Shown: piece by piece, positions 63,265 to 64,000 of the stretch
Numbering within the stretch: position 1 is the stretch's first letter
How the letters are laid out: every line of letters starts with the position of its first letter
DNA from: Paratinospora sagittata
Taxonomy: Eukaryota; Streptophyta; Magnoliopsida; Ranunculales; Menispermaceae
Length of the DNA stretch: 64,000 nucleotides
Assembly: GCA_035771175.1 (NCBI GenBank)
Contig: CM069607.1
Location: forward strand, 20,344,001 to 20,408,000
Direction: 5' to 3'
Notes under the pieces: generated by a model
What the model saw: only the letters and a program-made list of their open reading frames with translations
Told to the model about the DNA's origin: nothing
Databases searched by the model: none
Made by a program: the position numbers and the translations under genes

Positions 63265-64000
63265 TCTCGGGTGTGTGTATATCGACCTGCAATAGTCCGC
63301 TATCCGTCATTAGAGAGGATGATACACAACCCAATAGCATGCTACCCACGTCTGAGTAAGAAATCTCACATATCTAACGAGAAAAACGTGGGCCCTTTCC
63401 CTTGCTCGATTTCTATTCCTTGTACATTTTTGACTGGTAATCGTAACTGAAACATTCTCCACTAACACCAGGATGATTCCCATTGTATCGCACGGGCAAA
63501 ACAACTTTAGATTAAAACAATGTTTTGAATTCAAATCATTTCCTACTCCCTTGCTCTTTAACCTGCAACTGCTAACTTAATAAAACGCTCATTCTCTAAT
63601 TTTCAAAGATACAACACACACGATTTTTGCAAGTTAGACTAAGCTTTCCAAAAAGTATTTCAAAAGAAGAAAGTCGTGATTCTTGCATTGCCAATAACAG
63701 CTTCGACCTGAATCAAAATTGCTAACTGTCTTGAATATAACCTCAATCTTTAGCAAGTTCTTCATTTTATGCCTTTTGTGCTGAGATTTTCAGAAGCTAT
63801 CCATCGTTTCACACTGTAGGTATATGAAGTGTTCTCAGCAAGAGAACACATCACCTATATTATTTCTCTGTGTGCTACAACTAATCATCAAGAACACATC
63901 AAACAATAGCTATGAAAGTCTACAAAGATCAGGCTCTAAGAACGAAGACATATCTCAATGCTAATGCATTAGTTTGATCTTAGGTGTGTAGGGTAACCTC
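63265..64000. repeat. Monomer 55 (partial, 736 bp, cut by window end)
   Basis: Follows monomer 52 closely (GAGTAAGAAATC, TGGTAATCG, GCTAACTGTC, TTATGCC, TCAGCAAGAG) and runs off the window after GGGTAACCTC, so the array continues to the right. Confidence 0.93.

Larger units (their letters stand above)
1..64000. repeat. Tandem satellite array, ~1,172 bp monomer, 54 full copies + 1 partial
   Basis: Every position belongs to a copy of one monomer of about 1,172 bp, recognised by the ordered landmarks SacI GAGCTC, ApaI GGGCCC, EcoRI GAATTC, HindIII AAGCTT, NsiI ATGCAT, PstI CTGCAG. The first SacI-phased start is base 1 and the last is 63,265, giving 54 periods in 63,264 bp (mean 1,171.6 bp). All copies point the same way, with no inversion, unique spacer or inserted element. 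Base composition is AT-rich, roughly one third G+C by eye. Long-period satellites with higher-order structure are typical of eukaryotic constitutive heterochromatin. I do not recognise the family, and no function is shown by the sequence itself. Confidence 0.98.
58920..64000. repeat. Domain VII: divergent subfamily in a 3,514 bp trimeric rhythm
   Basis: From inside monomer 51 every copy has AGACTAAGCTTTCC, CAAAAAGTATT, AACAGCTTCGACC, GATAACCTCAATCTTTAGC or close variants, TCTCTGTGTGC, AAACTCTC and the shortened TTTAGTATTCGATTTTG. Monomer 51b-52 recurs as 54b-55 at 3,514 bp, with shared rare words such as GAAGGTATCC, then GCTAACTGTCTTGAATATAACC and TTTATGCCTTTT. Confidence 0.87.

Noticed and set aside
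1..64000. CRISPR array, rDNA spacer, telomeric repeat or transposon array
   Set aside because: The period of 1.17 kb lacks short repeats with unique spacers, no rRNA or telomere words are present, and the monomer has no terminal repeats, target-site duplications or transposase/reverse-transcriptase coding.

Overview
The whole 64 kb window is one uninterrupted head-to-tail tandem array of an AT-rich satellite with a monomer of about 1,172 bp. I phased monomers on the SacI site GAGCTC at each junction (repeat start at the T of TCTCGGG) and count 54 complete copies plus a 736 bp partial copy at the right edge. All are in the same orientation, and 51 of the 54 complete copies are 1,169-1,175 bp long. 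There is no gene, RNA gene, mobile element, CRISPR array or unique spacer. Every open frame is short (under 95 codons), is a passenger in the repeat, and opens or closes with small indels between copies. The size, continuity and hierarchical organisation indicate a eukaryotic constitutive-heterochromatin locus (centromeric, pericentromeric, subtelomeric or sex-chromosome satellite). I do not recognise the family and cannot name the organism. Coordinates, monomer lengths and word comparisons were made by eye. Percent identities are estimates.

Layout: (I) 1-15,233, monomers 1-13: a very homogeneous domain with three alternating types A, B and C forming a 3,515 bp trimeric higher-order repeat (HOR), perfect for two cycles and then irregular (A' A A B C A' and a mosaic). 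(II) 15,234-19,904, monomers 14-17: a transitional zone with an 18 bp deletion in monomer 15. (III) 19,905-38,659, monomers 18-33: two linked-variant subfamilies, here called alpha and beta, alternate. A block of about 7.03 kb (6 monomers) is repeated with one-monomer slips. (IV) 38,660-44,516, monomers 34-38: a dimeric block with a private 4 bp insertion and a 3 bp deletion. (V) 44,517-52,718, monomers 39-45: mostly beta, containing a nearly perfect 2,342 bp dimer duplication. (VI) 52,719 to about 58,920, monomers 46-51: a trimeric HOR of about 3,516 bp. (VII) about 58,920-64,000: a sharply different subfamily, again in a trimeric rhythm (3,514 bp).

Inside each monomer there is much dyad symmetry: 12 bp perfect palindromes at the EcoRI, NsiI and (in many copies) SphI sites, an inverted repeat with 8 bp arms, a 6 bp-arm inverted repeat around the AAGAC box, and an extended hairpin near the 3' end. 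GCTATC/GATAG words recur through a stretch of about 330 bp that spans the monomer junction. Type A and C monomers carry, on the minus strand, an 8-of-9 match to the CENP-B box core. Together the monomers read as a satellite evolving by unequal exchange and gene conversion. The most interesting material is the mosaic HOR history and the dyad-rich, possibly protein-binding junction region.
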